A DNA stretch of 64,000 nt from Enoplolaimus lenunculus (taxonomy: Eukaryota > Nematoda > Enoplea > Enoplida > Thoracostomopsidae). The first letter of the stretch is position 1. Every line of letters starts with the position of its first letter. Location of the stretch: NCBI GenBank assembly GCA_030248215.1, contig JASANG010001853.1, positions 1 through 64,000 of the forward strand, read 5' to 3'. Under the pieces are notes generated by a model. That model saw only the letters and a list, made by a program, of their open reading frames with translations. It had not been told where the DNA came from and searched no databases. Shown here in pieces: positions 46,029 to 58,927 of the stretch. Made by a program: the position numbers and the translations under genes.

Positions 46029-49000
46029 GTGGTTCATGTATACTGGCCGGCAGCATGCATTTTACACATATAGTCGATGAAATAGAGTGTTCACTAAGGA
46101 TCCTAATGTAATAGTTCGATCCCTGTACTGCTGGTCCGCTTTTCCAGCTGCTTAGTTTATCCGAAGGTCTCTAGTTCAATAACACCCGTACCAGTTAACA
46201 ACTTTTTCAGCTGCTTAGTGAAAAGGTCTGATGCGCTGGTTCCTACTTTGACTGACAGTGGTAATTTTATGCTTGTTGCTTTATTTTTAATCAAAGCAAG
46301 TTGTGACTAGCATACTTTAAATTTAGTCGATGTTTAATATTAAAGCTTTTGAAATTTTGACTCAAAGTTTTCTACCTTTAACAATTCTGCATCTTTGCAG
46401 TTGCACGATATTGTGGCGCTAGAGACAAACAATAAAATAGCATTTAGAGGTTAACTACGAAACACTTAGAAAACTTAAAATCATGTATTTGCTAGGTACA
46501 TGACTCGTATTAATAGATTTACTTATTATGCATGAGCCGATTTATCTTACGCCCGCCGTGTGGACAATGAAACTTCCAGTTCTCTAATAAAATTAAAATG
46601 TCAACGGTACATCTTATAACCTAATATTCACAAAACAAATAAATAACAGTAAGTCTTTAAGTTTCTACAGCATATTTATTTCCGGGACGTTTTTGTAATA
46701 TCGTTTTTTAATTATGACGTCATTACTCGTGTAGAGGTTTCAGTTTTTAATTTCATCTTCATTTGATAAATTTATTTTAATTATAATTCGCATCCGCTGC
46801 GACTGGGGTATCTGAAACCCGTCGGCCTGTGAGAAATACACCCTTATTGTAGCGTATGGTAGTTATCAAAAATGGGACAAACTTCAGACTTGATTTCCAT
46901 GCGCCTAAAACGCATGTAGAATTCAATATTTTCGTACCAATTTAAATGTATAACATTGATATACTCTGCAGTTGCGCCGAAGACCGAAAAAATTATATAA
47001 CACACATGTTGTATGTATTAGATCGATTTAATTGTAAGCCCGCAGTTGGTCATTCGCTTTCTGGAGGTTGCAGATGAAAGTAGTAACCGCTGTACTGTTT
47101 ATACACCAGTGACTTGTTACCAGACCAGAGTCAAATTTAGCAAATAGGCGACTGTTTTTGATTTTTCTCGGTATTCATCGAAAAGGCGGCTAACGAGTAT
47201 ACGCAAGGCGTTGCATAATGCAAATGTAGTCTGACGCACGCAAGGGACCAGATTTCATTAAATAAAACCAAATGGGAAACAAATGATTATTTTCAGCAAA
47301 AGACTCAATTAAAATGTTTATTTATATCCTTTTGTTTTTAAGTCATTGACGTAAGACCCATGCATAAAGGCTTTTTGGCGGATTTTCATTAAGATATAAA
47401 TTTATCTGAGATATATTTAAATATATATTTATAGATTATTTACTCAACAGCATTTGCTCACGGTTAATCAAGCACTTGGCACTTAAGTTTTATGTTTATT
47501 GACCGAACAATATTTGTTTGGAACCCATCTGTATAAAATGGTACTACAAAGGTTTACGTGCCAGTTGCGGTATATGAAAATTAAGAGAGGTGCACCGTAA
47601 AACTGCATTCAACGTATAACAAACATTGTAGTAGAATTTAGTAACCACCCAAACTCTTCAAATACTAATAACATCATAATAAAGCGGGCGTGTTTTTGTA
47701 ACGTACGGCCAAACCATTTGCCAAATGTTGCGCCTTAATTTTGCATATATTTTTCAAAACCTCATCTACGAAGTTTCGTGTCATTACCAAGAAATTGACC
47801 TATAAACTTTAGAGGTAGCAAAACTTTTAAACCACAGCAACCATGGGGTGGTGTTGGATCGGCTGCCTCCGTCTTTCGACTAACGACCAAAAATTGTGAA
47901 ATTTTGTGCGATTTATATACGTGTCTGACGTTGGAACGCCTAACAAATATCATCTGCGGCGTCGTTAAACTGTTTGCTTTTAATATAAATACTAAAATGC
48001 GCACAATATCGCAGAATAGATTCAAACCTCCGCACACACGCCAAATTATAAAACTTTGGTTCACATTTGGTGAAACAGTTTCATGTAGGCTTCTCGCTTG
48101 GTGCAAAAATACGTCTTGCTTCTAGCTCGCTTCGCCCACGAGGACGCTTTTCAAGTAATATATATGTGGCCCGTAAACGGAACCGATCTTGAAAGGAAAC
48201 TGTAGTATCGTCAGTAGTAAAAATAAGGGGGGTACGGTAGCTGGTTCCTCTGAAAAGCGTGTCCCAATCCCCCTTTATAAACTACTATCGTCATTTTAAA
48301 ATAAGGGCGGTCTTACGCTCGCTTTAGTCATGAGGTTCGTTTTTACTGTACCTTAATACGGATTCATTATAAATTCTCCGGCCGGCGCCACAGTAAATCA
48401 AGGTTGGACCACGGTTTCAAACCTACTTTACTCGTTCGGTTTTGGTAAAAATGGCTTATCAACTTGATCTGACCACGCCATCTCCTTAACAGTTCGTTTC
48501 GTACAGGTGTATACACATGCGGTGAAACCCCTTATGCTTTGGTTGAACGGTAAAATACCTACAAAAATCTAATATTAAATTGCTAATTTCCGGTTTCGTC
48601 TAGTCTTGTAATGCCGGCATTTCAACGAATTTAGACATGATTTTCATGCAAGCAGACGAATTAAATTAATAAATCTTTACAATTTCTATTGTAGTTGTTC
48701 GTGTATGTTTACTACAGGAGTGTTGAAGTTTGTTGGTTTGTGTTCGGTCTGATTTTAACTTTTTAAAATCATAAAAGTTGCAAGCAATGGCATGGATGGT
48801 TGTTCTCGATTAACTCCACCCAGCCGGAGTTTGCGTAAACGTGGTCGATTTCAAAATGTTAGCATATTTGACGTCGAACATATCATTTTGCCAATCATTT
48901 CAGACACAAATTTAGATCGTTTTTAGACTTCACTCGCAAAACCGTATGTGGTACTTAAAAAGTCGAATGTTACAAAAATTAAATTTGGTTGTGGAACAAA

Positions 49001-49480
49001 ACCATAAAATCATGAGAAACTCAAATAAAACAAAAAAATCCGACTATTTTGCACAAATGCCTTCTGGAGGATAACGGAAAAAATGTCTCAGGATTTCAGT
49101 TTGGACATGTAAAACTCTATGCATAAAATGTGTGCAAACGAGGTAGCGACAGTAGCGAGAGACAATTTTCCACTGATATGATCCAAAACATTTATTCTAA
49201 AACCGATATATGTATCTCACGTCTATTCCGAGAAATTTTATTCCTCTTGCATACGTCACTGCCTAAAACCTTTCCATCAGTTAGGCTCATTATTGAATCT
49301 CTGACATTATCTCTAGTCCCTTGGTGTTTGGGCACTACAGGTCAGTAAACATTAATATTCACCCATCGTACCAGGCGGTTTTGTATTCGTTGTAATGACC
49401 CGTGTTACATTTAGGGCCGTCCTGGTTTCTGCTGGCTCTGTAAAAGAGTAGTTTTTCATTCTAGGCCGTATTAGCCGTTG
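46029..49480. other. Long gene-free interval
   Basis: No supported gene in about 3.4 kb. The longest frame, 114 codons on the minus strand (47762-48106), overlaps a 73-codon plus frame and has no domain. Some tRNA-like words (GTTCGATCCC at about 46107) occur without a foldable tRNA. Two GGGGGGTAC/GTACCTT-type phrases near 48225-48350 suggest decayed MITEs. Confidence 0.45.
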
Positions 49481-49483
49481 TAT

Positions 49484-49491
49484 TTATATTT

Positions 49492-49522
<31 letters not shown>

Positions 49523-49523
49523 T
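49484..49523. repeat. TTTA microsatellite
   Basis: About ten TTTA/ATTT units. Confidence 0.95.
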
Positions 49524-49891
49524 CGTTGTTAACAGTATCGCGCATATTTTGATGCGAAAATAAATAAATATGGAAACTGATTCTTTTGTTGTAAACAACG
49601 GTGCCAACGAACAAAAACAAGTGTGTCAAAAGTTGAGCCACCTTTTGATGTTTGTATCATTGGTTTTTGTTTATATTTTGTATGATGCAGGTTGCATTTG
49701 CGTGGCAACACTTCTTAGGAGACTTGGGGAATTCTTCATGATCCTAAAACTCATTAAACTTATACACTATCCAGTAGACGTCAGGTTTACAGTTGTGAAG
49801 ATTTTAAAGTGAACTATTGCTAAATTGCTGGCAAAAACACTGTTTAAATGCAGTGTGGTTTCTAAATAAATTAGAGAATGTTAGAAAACAT
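49524..49891. other. Gene-free interval
   Basis: An 80-codon frame (49570-49812) has a hydrophobic stretch but no further support. Confidence 0.35.
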
Positions 49892-50083
49892 GGCCAATGT
49901 ATAGAACAATGGTCGTAACAGTAGTATAAACATATTAAGCGGAAACCTAAGCCTAAACCTGCGCGTAAAAGCAAGCTGATATCTAAGCCTATGTGTAAAG
50001 CCTAAGCGAAAATAGTCTAAAGCTTTAGCTTACTCTATTGCAGTCCCGCAAAACACGTTCCGTCCCTAATCTTTATATTGGCT
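49892..50083 (+). mobile_element. MITE family A copy
   Basis: The left end GGCCAATGTATAGAAC and right end CTTTATATTGGC are imperfect inverted repeats. The interior has AACAGTAGTATAAACATATT, AAGCCTAAACC and CCTAAGCG words, then GTTCCGTCCCTAATC. I see no clear target duplication. Confidence 0.7.
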
Positions 50084-50649
50084 GGCAATATAAACAGTTC
50101 CATTTTTTAAATTCTTTACTTTAAGCAAAAAGATCTTCAGCGAGCGAACTTGGTTCTCTTAATTCAGAATTTTCGCTCTGGACTTAGAACAGGTATATTA
50201 CGTAATTTTTGAGCATTTAAATGAAACTTTATATAGATTCACATTTAGTTTACATGCTGCTGCATAAATATCCCATGATATTACTTTAATGGACCGATGT
50301 TAAAACTTCACAAATGGAAGTTAACAGATTCTGCTATTAACCTTAGAAAATACAAGCGTTGCTAAACAAAGTAATTATTGCGTATGATTCTTCGGTAATA
50401 TTCGAAATCACACTGGATTAAACTTCGATCATTACAGATTAGCCGGGTCAAAAAGTTGCCGTAATAGGCATACACCACAAAATATGCAGTATTTGTATAT
50501 TTTGTTTCAGCAAATTGTTCTCGGGAGAATCGAGAGAGATTAACGTGAGCAAATGATGTTTTCGCGCACTGTTGCAATCATATAAATATAGAAAATGTTG
50601 CTTATAATATAAATGCTTTTACTTGAACCAAGAGTGGTTGATCCATGCT
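50084..50649. other. Gene-free interval
   Basis: Nothing I can name. Confidence 0.45.
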
Positions 50650-50945
50650 ATAACAAGAGCATGCAACTGGGTACATTCTTTGCAGGAAAAAAGTGCACCC
50701 GGCACGCGTTGCGTTTTTGGCTTACAGCTCCTTATTTAGAGAATGTACAACCTGTGCGAACCATGATACTTTATCTATCCAGCATCAAAAATGTTTCGCT
50801 TACAGTTGAATTTAGGAATATTGCATGTGACAGCGACTTTCTCCACTCTGAATAAGGGGGGTCGGCCAAAAACGCAACGCGTGGTGGTACATTTTGTACC
50901 ATGCGAAATTTCGAGAATTACACACTCTTATATCATGCACTTTTG
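50650..50945 (-). mobile_element. Family E element, inverted
   Basis: Carries GGCACGCGTTGCGTTTTTGG on the left and GGTCGGCCAAAAACGCAACG then GTGGTGGTAC on the right, an inverted repeat of at least 18 bases. The right flank TACACACTCTTATATCATGC mirrors the left flank of the 22258 copy. The 80-codon frame across it is a by-product. Confidence 0.65.
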
Positions 50946-51649
50946 CTTGAACTAATCAAGTCTTTATGCAGGATCCACAATATCTTACGCACACGCTGTG
51001 GTTGTTTGGTAATTTTGAATCTGTTATAAATTTTAGATATCGTTCAATCCGAGTTATTATATTCAAGCAAATTTTTCGCATCATAAATAATAATATGGCC
51101 ACAAAACCAGCAAATTACCTAGATTTCGTGCGTAGAATGTTTATGTTGACATGTATTTTAATGTAGATTTTTCGTGACACGGCAGTAGCGGATCGAACGA
51201 ATTTTCCATGGGTGATACGAAACGCTACATAATAGTGAAATAAACTTGTGAACGAATACGAACGAGAAGCCAACCGCAATGTTAGCGTTAAATTTTAACG
51301 AAAATATACAGGTTTTGATTTGTGTTCAGTAGCCTAGGCCTGGGTGCCCGTTGGATCTGCAAATGTGCAGTCCCGTAGTCATAGCGGGGTCCTAAATTTT
51401 ACTAGGAAGGTGGAGCCCCCACTGCCCCCCATCTAGCTACAGGCTCAAGCATGACACTATTATCTGCAATAAGCTTTGTTGGAGTTACATAAGATGGTTT
51501 ATAGCAAAACGTATAATAGAATGACAGTTAGTATGTCTCCCATCGAGGAATATTTTTATTGTATAACCGATCTATATATAAATTGGATATAGAATTAAAA
51601 GAGTGACCGTGGAAAAATTTTCTAAAAATTTGATTGTTCATTATTAATG
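50946..51649. other. Gene-free interval
   Basis: A family C-like phrase (CCCGTAGTCATAGCGGGGTC, then CATCTAGCTACAGGCT) at about 51373-51448; otherwise nothing. Confidence 0.4.
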
Positions 51650-52058
51650 TTTTTCTGGTCAGCCGTTGGCTAATTTGGTTTAAAACTGTACTGAATAAAT
51701 TTTTTCTGGTCAGCCGTTGGCTAATTTGGTTTAAAACTGTACTGAATTAATTTTTTCTGGTCAGCCGTTGGCTGATTTGGTTTAAATCTGTACTGAATTA
51801 ATTTTTTTCTGGTCAGCCGTTGGCTAATTTGGTTTAAATCTGCACTGAATTAATTTTTTTCTGGTCAGCCGTTGGCTAATTTGGTTTAAATCTGCACTGA
51901 ATTAATTTTTTTCTGGTCAGCCGTTGGGTAATTTGGTTTAAATCTGTACTGAATTAATTTTTTATGGTCAGCCGTTGGCTAATTTGGTTTAAATGTGTAC
52001 TGACTTAATCTTTTTCTGGTCAGCCGTTGGCTAATTTGGTTTAAAACTGTACTGAATA
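51650..52058. repeat. 51-bp minisatellite, eight units
   Basis: Each unit reads TTTTTCTGGTCAGCCGTTGG then CTAATTTGGTTTAAA and CTGTACTGAATTAA. Units start near 51651 and recur every 50-52 bp. Neighbouring units share variants (for example TCTGCACTG in two adjacent units), which indicates local amplification. Confidence 0.95.
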
Positions 52059-52129
52059 TGCAGAAGTCGAGGAAAACAGAATAATTGTATAAAACTATGA
52101 AAATCAACATAAAAGTCGCTGATATGCTG

Positions 52130-52258
52130 TTATTTCGTGGTATAACTGCTATTTTCATGAAGCATTTGGGACACAGTTTTGTCGTAGGTGTCCATGGGGT
52201 CAAATGGGACTACTTGAAAAAATGTCTGTGGGACGACCGTAGGCTGCCCTACTTCCAT
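52130..52258 (-). other. Possible small minus-strand exon
   Basis: A 42-codon frame from ATG (52258) to TAA (52130) reads as a balanced hydrophilic peptide (MEVGQPTVVPQTFFQVV and onward). It is preceded on that strand by a T-rich tract and CAACATACGCCAG, a possible acceptor. The opposite strand has a 117-codon frame (52085-52438) with a less protein-like composition. Neither is recognised; only one could be real, and possibly neither. Confidence 0.2.
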
Positions 52259-52440
52259 CTCTGGCGTATGTTGCAAAAAATTTTTTGCTCCTTAAAACGT
52301 CGTGTTGCTGATTCTAGAAAACCTCTTGCTCTCTTTACAAATAATTCCTGGTTTCAGAGTTGTTCGCCTTTAATACTGTTGTCCAGTTTAAAACGGCAAG
52401 GCATCATTTTTGTGTATCAGGCAAACCAAATGAACTAAAG

Positions 52441-52948
52441 CAAAACCAGTTTTAGTCCATTAAAACAACATCAATTTTGCTTGCCACCTATTCCCACTAG
52501 GTTTCCCCCACCGGTTATATGCCGAAGCTTTTTTTAAATTTTGTATCAAAGGTTTGTTATTTTGCCTGTCGCCTTTTTCGAAGCTAATATTTTTTGTTTT
52601 TCATTTCAACTAAGAATTATCAACGATGATTTGGTGGTGTATTTAAACCGCTCGGTATTTAATAGTATTTAGCGTTTGACACACGAGATAATTTCTCAGA
52701 AATTTTCCATCAAAACAAAAATGTGTGTTAATAATAATTTTGAGAAATTTCTACTAAAAAATTTGATTTAATAGCGTTTTTTTGTTTCGTTACGACGAGC
52801 CAGGTGCAATATTGTCTGGTAAATTTTGAACGTAAGTATAAGGACTGTTCTAATCAATATGAAACAGAAATGGTTAAGTACGCGGTTCTCGCTCTGTGTT
52901 TTATCTTCTGCCTCCAGTCTGAAATAACCGTTTGGTTTAAATCATAAT
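52441..52948. other. Gene-free interval
   Basis: Nothing I can name. Confidence 0.45.
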
Positions 52949-53388
52949 TACTGTAGTAACCCGAATAACAGGGGGTAATAAGAGAGGGGTCCCATTTTGA
53001 GTCCCAATCAATAGAAGTTTGTAGTCCTAATAAGGGTCCGTAAGCGGATAGAGGCCCTAAACAATCATGAGAGTCCATAAATGTCAATTTTTCCTAATTG
53101 TAGTGTATATATGACTCCAGGACCAAATAAAGCTGGGTTCGAAACTTTAAAGCGTACTTAAGTTTTGAAAGCAAGATTCCAATGTACAACCTTACATTAT
53201 CGCTCAAGCTTTTGATGCATGGCAAAAAACGTTTCAACGAATTGTTGCAATACCACATATATATCAGTAACGAAGGGTGGCGGAGGGCGGGTTGAAAATT
53301 AACTGCAGTCCGTAACCGAATAACAAGGGGTACCCTCTGGACAGGCCAAATGAATATCAGTCCCCCTCGTATTCGGATCACTACAGCA
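52949..53388 (-). mobile_element. MITE family B copy, inverted
   Basis: TA then CTGTAGTAACCCGAATAAC on the left; GTATTCGGATCACTACAG on the right, followed by CA where TA would be expected (a likely later mutation). The interior matches the other copies: GTCCATAAATGTCAATT, GAAACTTTAAAGCGTACTTA. Confidence 0.85.
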
Positions 53389-54009
53389 TATTACTTAAAC
53401 AGCATACGCAGCTACAAACAGGGGAGTAGCTAAAAGAGAAAGTTATAGTCGTATGGACGAAATTTTTTGACCTCTTCCTGAAGGTTATTCTAAGCTACGT
53501 CGAACGGGTTTTTCTGGTTTATCTAGAAACTTTATTACGGGATATATACCTCTATACTCCGCCTTGCATACGCCCTTGCCAACAAGCTATACAGTATTTA
53601 CCTGATATATCATTGTATCTTTGGATTGTGTCTAAAATAGTTACCTTTGTAGCCATTACAGTCGGATTCTAAACATAAGCGTCAGGTATTAATCGAAAGG
53701 AACAGTTGTGAGCATTGTACTATATCGCATTGGATAGTATGGAACTTTTTAAACCTAAATTTTTCATCCTGTTGATTAGTCCAAATTTCAGCTGGCAAAC
53801 CTGGCATTTGCTCTATACGCCATATGGCTTGTTTGCCTTTGAATGGATGCAAATTAAAGCAAGTGTCAGTTATAGCAGCAAGTGTCATACGTCACTAAGG
53901 GTAAAATGAAATGCCGTCAAGATGTGAAGTAGAATGAGGGCAAAGCATCATACCCTATAAGAAACAACGTGATTGCGACAAAATGGTACGAACCAAATGC
54001 TGATAATTC
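53389..54009. other. Gene-free interval
   Basis: Overlapping short frames on both strands (53682-53909) without motifs. Confidence 0.4.
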
Positions 54010-54190
54010 AGGTCCGTTGCCAGCTCACCTTGCTAGAAGGACTTATATTTTTTCAGGAGTGGCACACAAGAGTTTTTTGTGAGTTACACGCAAGGTTGAA
54101 ACTTTTCTAGAGGATACCAAAATTCTTTCAAAATTGTTTCAAAGGTGACTGAGCCCCTGGCATCCCTCTGACCACGGGCTGGTGAAACCA
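54010..54190 (-). repeat. Family C repeat, inverted
   Basis: GTTGCCAGCTCACCTTGCTAG, TTTTTTCAGGAGTGGC, ACACGCAAGGTTGAAAC, CCCCTGGCATCCCTCTGACC, ACGGGCT. Confidence 0.75.
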
Positions 54191-55086
54191 ACGCACGGTG
54201 ATGTTCGAAATTCAGCACATTTTTCGCATTTGATTTGCCCTTTATCTGTTCCAATTTGGAAATTTGCAATTATTGCAGATGTTCGTCAGTTTGAAAACCT
54301 ATCGGTAACTGATGACAGGTGCTGTACGCATTTGACACGTTTTGTCGACTATGGGTGCTGAAGTCATTCCGACTAGCACGGGCATGCCAAGCGTTAGAGG
54401 GTCTCCCCTCCAATTCCAGTGCGACGGACGATTTAAAATCGACAAACGTCAATATTTCTCTGAATTAATACATCAATATTATTCTGGCGAGTGATAGCTA
54501 TTGAAATAATGACCTAATATTATTTATTTAAATTCCAGTTAAATGTTTACCGCTAAAATTCTGTAGTTTGAAATTTTGCAAATGGGCCCTTGGATGTGTG
54601 AAGCTTCCTCATTTAAAGCAGCACGAAGAGATCCTAAATACGGCACAACAGAGTAGAGCTATTTTTAGAAGTTTGTTTTGAAACTGGATTTTTTATTTTT
54701 CTACCCCTGATTCGCATCAAAATCTATTTTTTTATTTTCACATTTTATTTCTTCTTATATTCAATAATATAATCTGACTGCATTTTACCACGAACACAGT
54801 ATAAAAAGTTGACATTTAAAAAGCAAAACTACGCCCAAGTTTCATATACAAAGTTTGAGTTTTAAATTTATTTCGCCCACACTGTTTCAAACCGCAATAA
54901 AAATAGTGCAAATCGTGGAGTTGAAAAATTTTCCGCAAAATGTTTCGGTTTTTTTGCACGAGTTGACAATATTAAACTGGTAGTTTGAAACGTCTGTTAA
55001 AACTTAAAATTTCAACTGAAATACTTTAGATGTTGCTCGACAAACGTTTCGAGCGAACTACAGTTTGCTGTAATTAATTTATCTTA
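54191..55086. other. Gene-free interval
   Basis: Nothing I can name. Confidence 0.45.
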
Positions 55087-55310
55087 GGGGCATGATGAAT
55101 GGCCAGTGGGCCATTGACCCAACCATTAACGTGTACAAAAGCATCTTTGTTAACTAGCCAGACGGGAGCAAGAGGGGCTACAGCCACCCTGGATGAATTT
55201 TGCCCCCACCCGTTGGAATGTTTTCTTTTCAGCCTTACTTGTTTAGTGACCGAAAACCGGTCCATGACACTCGTGAAAAAAGTTTAGCCCTGCCAAGATG
55301 ACTTGCTGGA
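55087..55310 (+). repeat. Family C repeat
   Basis: GCCAGTGGGCCATTGACC, GGGGCTACAGCCACCCTGG, TTTTGCCCCCACCC, GACCGAAAACCGG, TTTAGCCCTGCCAAGATGAC. The open frames on both strands are by-products of the repeat. Confidence 0.55.
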
Positions 55311-55912
55311 CTAATATTTAATTCGCATCCACACTGCCTTCCGTTAATATCTCTGAAATCGAAACGCTAACTAAATCATAGATACGCACTCTGTATACAG
55401 GAACGATGTTTGTTGGTTAACCTTCGACACCTGTTTTTTAGCTACGGGCCTGGATTCATATCTTAGCTCCTCATATTAGCGTGTTTTAATCAAATTCAGC
55501 TTGAGTAAACCTATACATTTTGATGTTTTCACTTCTTGTAGTAGTACGCTTGTTCAGTAAATAAAACTAATCAATTTGTGGATAAAAACGAACGCAATAT
55601 ATGATAAATTTCAAAATATATATTGTAATTAAACCTCAAAATTAATTAAAACTGTCCAAATCTCTGTTGGGATTCATAGTTGTGCATCGATTGTGGCTAA
55701 ACAAAAATATTTTAGAAATTGATCGGCTGAAGTGTAGAGCTTGCGCTTGTTTATGTAAGTGTCTTTTTTGAGCAATTTCCGAAGATCATGTGGTTGTGCT
55801 GCAGTAAAAACCAATAGTGGTCTTGAAAGCATATATACGTTGATTATTGTTGCACGACTGGAGGAAATATTGTGTAAACGCATTAGTTAGTTTATCGCAT
55901 GCTTCTTGGTAG
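55311..55912. other. Gene-free interval
   Basis: Nothing I can name. Confidence 0.45.
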
Positions 55913-56362
55913 TATAGTGACCCGAATAAGAGGGGGAGGGGCGGATATTTATTTGTCCTCTTCATAGGGTACCCCCCTTGTTATTCGGTTACGGACTGTT
56001 ATTTATTTTCAACCAGCCCTCCGCCACCCTTCCTTACTGCTATATATCCGGTGTTGCAACCATCCGTTGAATTAAACGTTTTTTGCCTTGCATCAAAAGC
56101 TTGAGCGATAATGCAAGGTTATACTTTGGAATGTTGCTTTCAAAACTTAAATGCACTTAAAAATTTCGATTTCAAGATTATTTGGACCACTAGTCATGAA
56201 GGCCCTTCAAATAGGAATAATTGACATTTATGGACTCTAACTAGGGTTCAGGGAGTCTATCCGCGTACGGACTCGTATTAGGGATACGAACTCTTATTAA
56301 TTAGGACTCAAAATGTGGAGTCCCTCTCTTATTGCCCCACTCTTAATCGGGTCACTACAGTA
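55913..56362 (+). mobile_element. MITE family B copy
   Basis: TATAGTGACCCGAATAAGAG on the left, TTAATCGGGTCACTACAG then TA on the right, 450 bp. The interior is in the same orientation as 2791-3232. Confidence 0.85.
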
Positions 56363-56995
56363 GCTTTGTTTACCAATTTCACACAGTTGACGTTGTAGCC
56401 ACGTTTTCATCAAGAACTTCTACTAGAGGAGGGAAAGATTTCCGGAGGTTCAACAAGAATTTCGTTAACATAAAATTGTTTTAATCCAGTTGAAAAAATT
56501 TTGAACTTGAAAGAGCGGAGTTGTTCGTATGGTTGCAGGTTCGTAGTCAGTCAAACATCTTAAAGGTGACAAAAATTTCAGCGGGATCAACGTTTTTCTA
56601 GTGTACCTGTTGATAATTTACCGATGTACGCACTCACTGTCTACTATCGTGGAATGCTGTTACGGTTTACTTTGCGGCAGTGGTTTTCGAACAAAACGTG
56701 AGCACTTAAGTTCTAGCTTCAAGTTCCTGCCGCAACAATTTGTATGTATTAATTTTGGCTTTGCTAAATCATTTTTCTGTAAAGCTAAAGCCAAGTGATT
56801 GCGGTTTTATAAAACAATCAAACTTTCACAAGCAGCAACTCATAAAGCCCGACAGCAAGAAAGTATCTTCATCTACCCACTTGCTCTGCCGCGCTGAAAA
56901 TTGTGCTATACAAATAGTTTATCATGAAGCTCACAATGTATTTAGTTTGTGAGTGCATATTGCTCGAATGTATTTTACAAAATGAGTTAGCGGGT
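56363..56995. other. Gene-free interval
   Basis: Nothing firmly supported; open frames at 56601-56952 overlap each other and lack motifs. Confidence 0.4.
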
Positions 56996-57160
56996 TAGGG
57001 TGGCGCTGTACTTCTCGTACGACGCCGTCCGTCACTGTGCGTCAACCGTTCCGTGCTGTCGGTCTCCGTGCGTTGTACACAACCGGATAACACATGGTGA
57101 CGGACGGCGGCGTACCGGTGACGGAAGGAGCCGGACGTCAACAAAACTATAGCGCAACTT
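56996..57160. mobile_element. Family F element
   Basis: The left end GGGTGGCGCTGTACTTC and right end AACTATAGCGCAACTTT are imperfect inverted repeats. The interior is dense in GACGCCGTCC / GACGGACGGCG words and GC-rich. The same element, interrupted, lies at 13871-14652. It ends about 125 bp before the start codon of the gene at 57287. Confidence 0.7.
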
Positions 57161-57286
57161 TCATACCCGTTGAGTGGAAAAATCTCTGTTTTGCTACACA
57201 ACCGATATATATAATTTATGAATGTTTATTTTTGAATAAAAACAATATTTTAATAATCATTAAATATTTAAAATAAAACAATATTA

Positions 57287-57465
57287 ATGTGGCGCTCGAG
57301 AAACACGTCTGACAGCGTTTCCGGCGTCGCGTTACCGGCTACAGCTCGGCCTGATTTTGCATTCGTTGTTCACAATGACAACAGCGATTGCAGCGCAACG
57401 ACATCATCAAATTCTGACGAACAAACAACGAGTGGCGTTGAAAAATCACCTTCAAAACATTTACG
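57287..57465 (+). CDS. Unidentified Ser-rich protein, exon 1
   Basis: A GC-richer segment begins with ATG after an AT-rich stretch with an in-frame stop at 57269. It encodes about 60 residues (MWRSRNTSDSVSGVALPAT and onward, ending in SPSKHL), rich in S, T, N and D and with no hydrophobic segment. The frame closes at 57478, but a donor CG|GTATTT at 57466 leaves two codon bases, which the exon at 59488 completes in phase. I do not recognise the family. Confidence 0.55.
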
Positions 57466-57716
57466 GTATTTAACCTGAAATCTGGAAACATTCCTAAGTG
57501 TAGTGTCTTCTTGCCAACATGAAAGTACAAAAAGCCAGCTTCTATCCACAAATATGTATCGTAATTATAGAATTTAGGTGGTTTTACTGTAATATTAAAT
57601 GTCGAAATCGCTGGATGTTAAAATTGTCCTGCTTGTATGTTTTAGAATCAACTTAGTCTCAGCATATTCTTTAAGTTGTTTTAAATCTTTATTTACTTTT
57701 AAATAGTATTCAAGGC

Positions 57717-57850
57717 CCGCAGTCAGTTGACTTTGCAAGAGGCGGGCTAAAAATTGTTCAGGAGGAACATACAAGGGTTTTTGTTGACTTACAAGCAAGG
57801 TTGACAATTTTCTAGGGGGTACAAATTGTTTATAAGGGCTGACGCGCCCT
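57717..57850 (-). repeat. Family C repeat, inverted, in intron 1
   Basis: GGCCCGCAGTCAGTTGAC, AACATACAAGGGTTTTTG, TTACAAGCAAGGTTGAC, TTTTCTAGGGGGTAC. Confidence 0.7.
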
Positions 57851-58385
57851 TAGCCTTCTAAGGTTTACTTTCTTAAAACACCCTGACGACTACTATATTT
57901 GGTCAATTCTTACTCTCATAGCCAAAATTACCCAGCCGTAGACGTTACAAAACATAATCCTCGTGGACAATGTAACCTACCCGTGGTTACGGGCGTACTT
58001 TGCTGACATTTCCCTCGCTAACACGAGAGCAATCACAAATGATATGTTTACTAAAATGACACAAAGCAATTCGCTTTCAATCTATTAGTTTTAAACCTTG
58101 GGTAAGCCCCTGGTGGCTTACAATTTATATTTAAATATACACAAAAATAATGAATAGCAAAAAATGAAACTCCAACATATTACCAGTTGTTCCAGGGTGA
58201 AACCGGGTATAACCAACTGGTGGCTTTACGTTGTCGTCAATGTTTTTAGTCCTGTGCTGTATACCCGGATCCAACAGCTTCTTTTCTGGTTGAGTTAAAA
58301 ATGTCATGACTTAATAATTAGACGCCGTTATTAGAGGTGTTGCTTTAATAATCTTAGCTTATTAAGCATAAAGCCAAGAGCGTAA

Positions 58386-58450
58386 TATAGTGACCCGAAT
58401 AAGAGGGGGGACTGTGATTGAGGTGGGGTATTAACTCCAATGGGGCTTAT
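58386..58450 (+). repeat. MITE family B end fragment in intron 1
   Basis: TATAGTGACCCGAATAAGAG followed by about 40 bp of diverged interior; the rest is absent. Confidence 0.65.
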
Positions 58451-58509
58451 TACACGCAGTCGGTATGATCGGAATAGCTAATATTGCAGTTGTTTGTTTT
58501 CCATTATTG

Positions 58510-58690
58510 ACACGAGCGCGCAGCCATAGGGGGACCAAACGACGTTCAGGCCCCCCTGGAAGAATTTTGCCCCGCCCCCTGCTTAAAAATTTTCAACGTA
58601 ATACTTGCAAGTCAAGGAAAACCATTGTATTTTACGCCTGAAAATTTTTTAGGCCCCTAGTAAGGTGAGCTAGCTATGGACCTGAAACGT
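58510..58690 (+). repeat. Family C repeat in intron 1
   Basis: GCAGCCATAGGGGGACC, AAAATTTTCAACGTAATAC, GAAAACCATTGTATTTTACG, TTTAGGCCCCTAGTAAGGTG, AGCTAGCTATGGACCTG. Confidence 0.75.
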
Positions 58691-58927
58691 TTTCAGCGGA
58701 ATGAATTTTGCCGCTGGTTGTTTGCTATTATCGGCAAGCGTTTAACATACGTTATGCCCAAGAAATCGTTTGAATTAACCCCTTCTCTCATTGAGTTGCC
58801 TGTAGGCAACTCAGTGCAGTGTATATACGTTAAATAGTATATATCGCACCATGTTTAACAATTGCAACACGTATACATAGTACTAAATCACCACAAGACG
58901 TGAGAGCCCCCTAGGGCTCGAGCGTCA

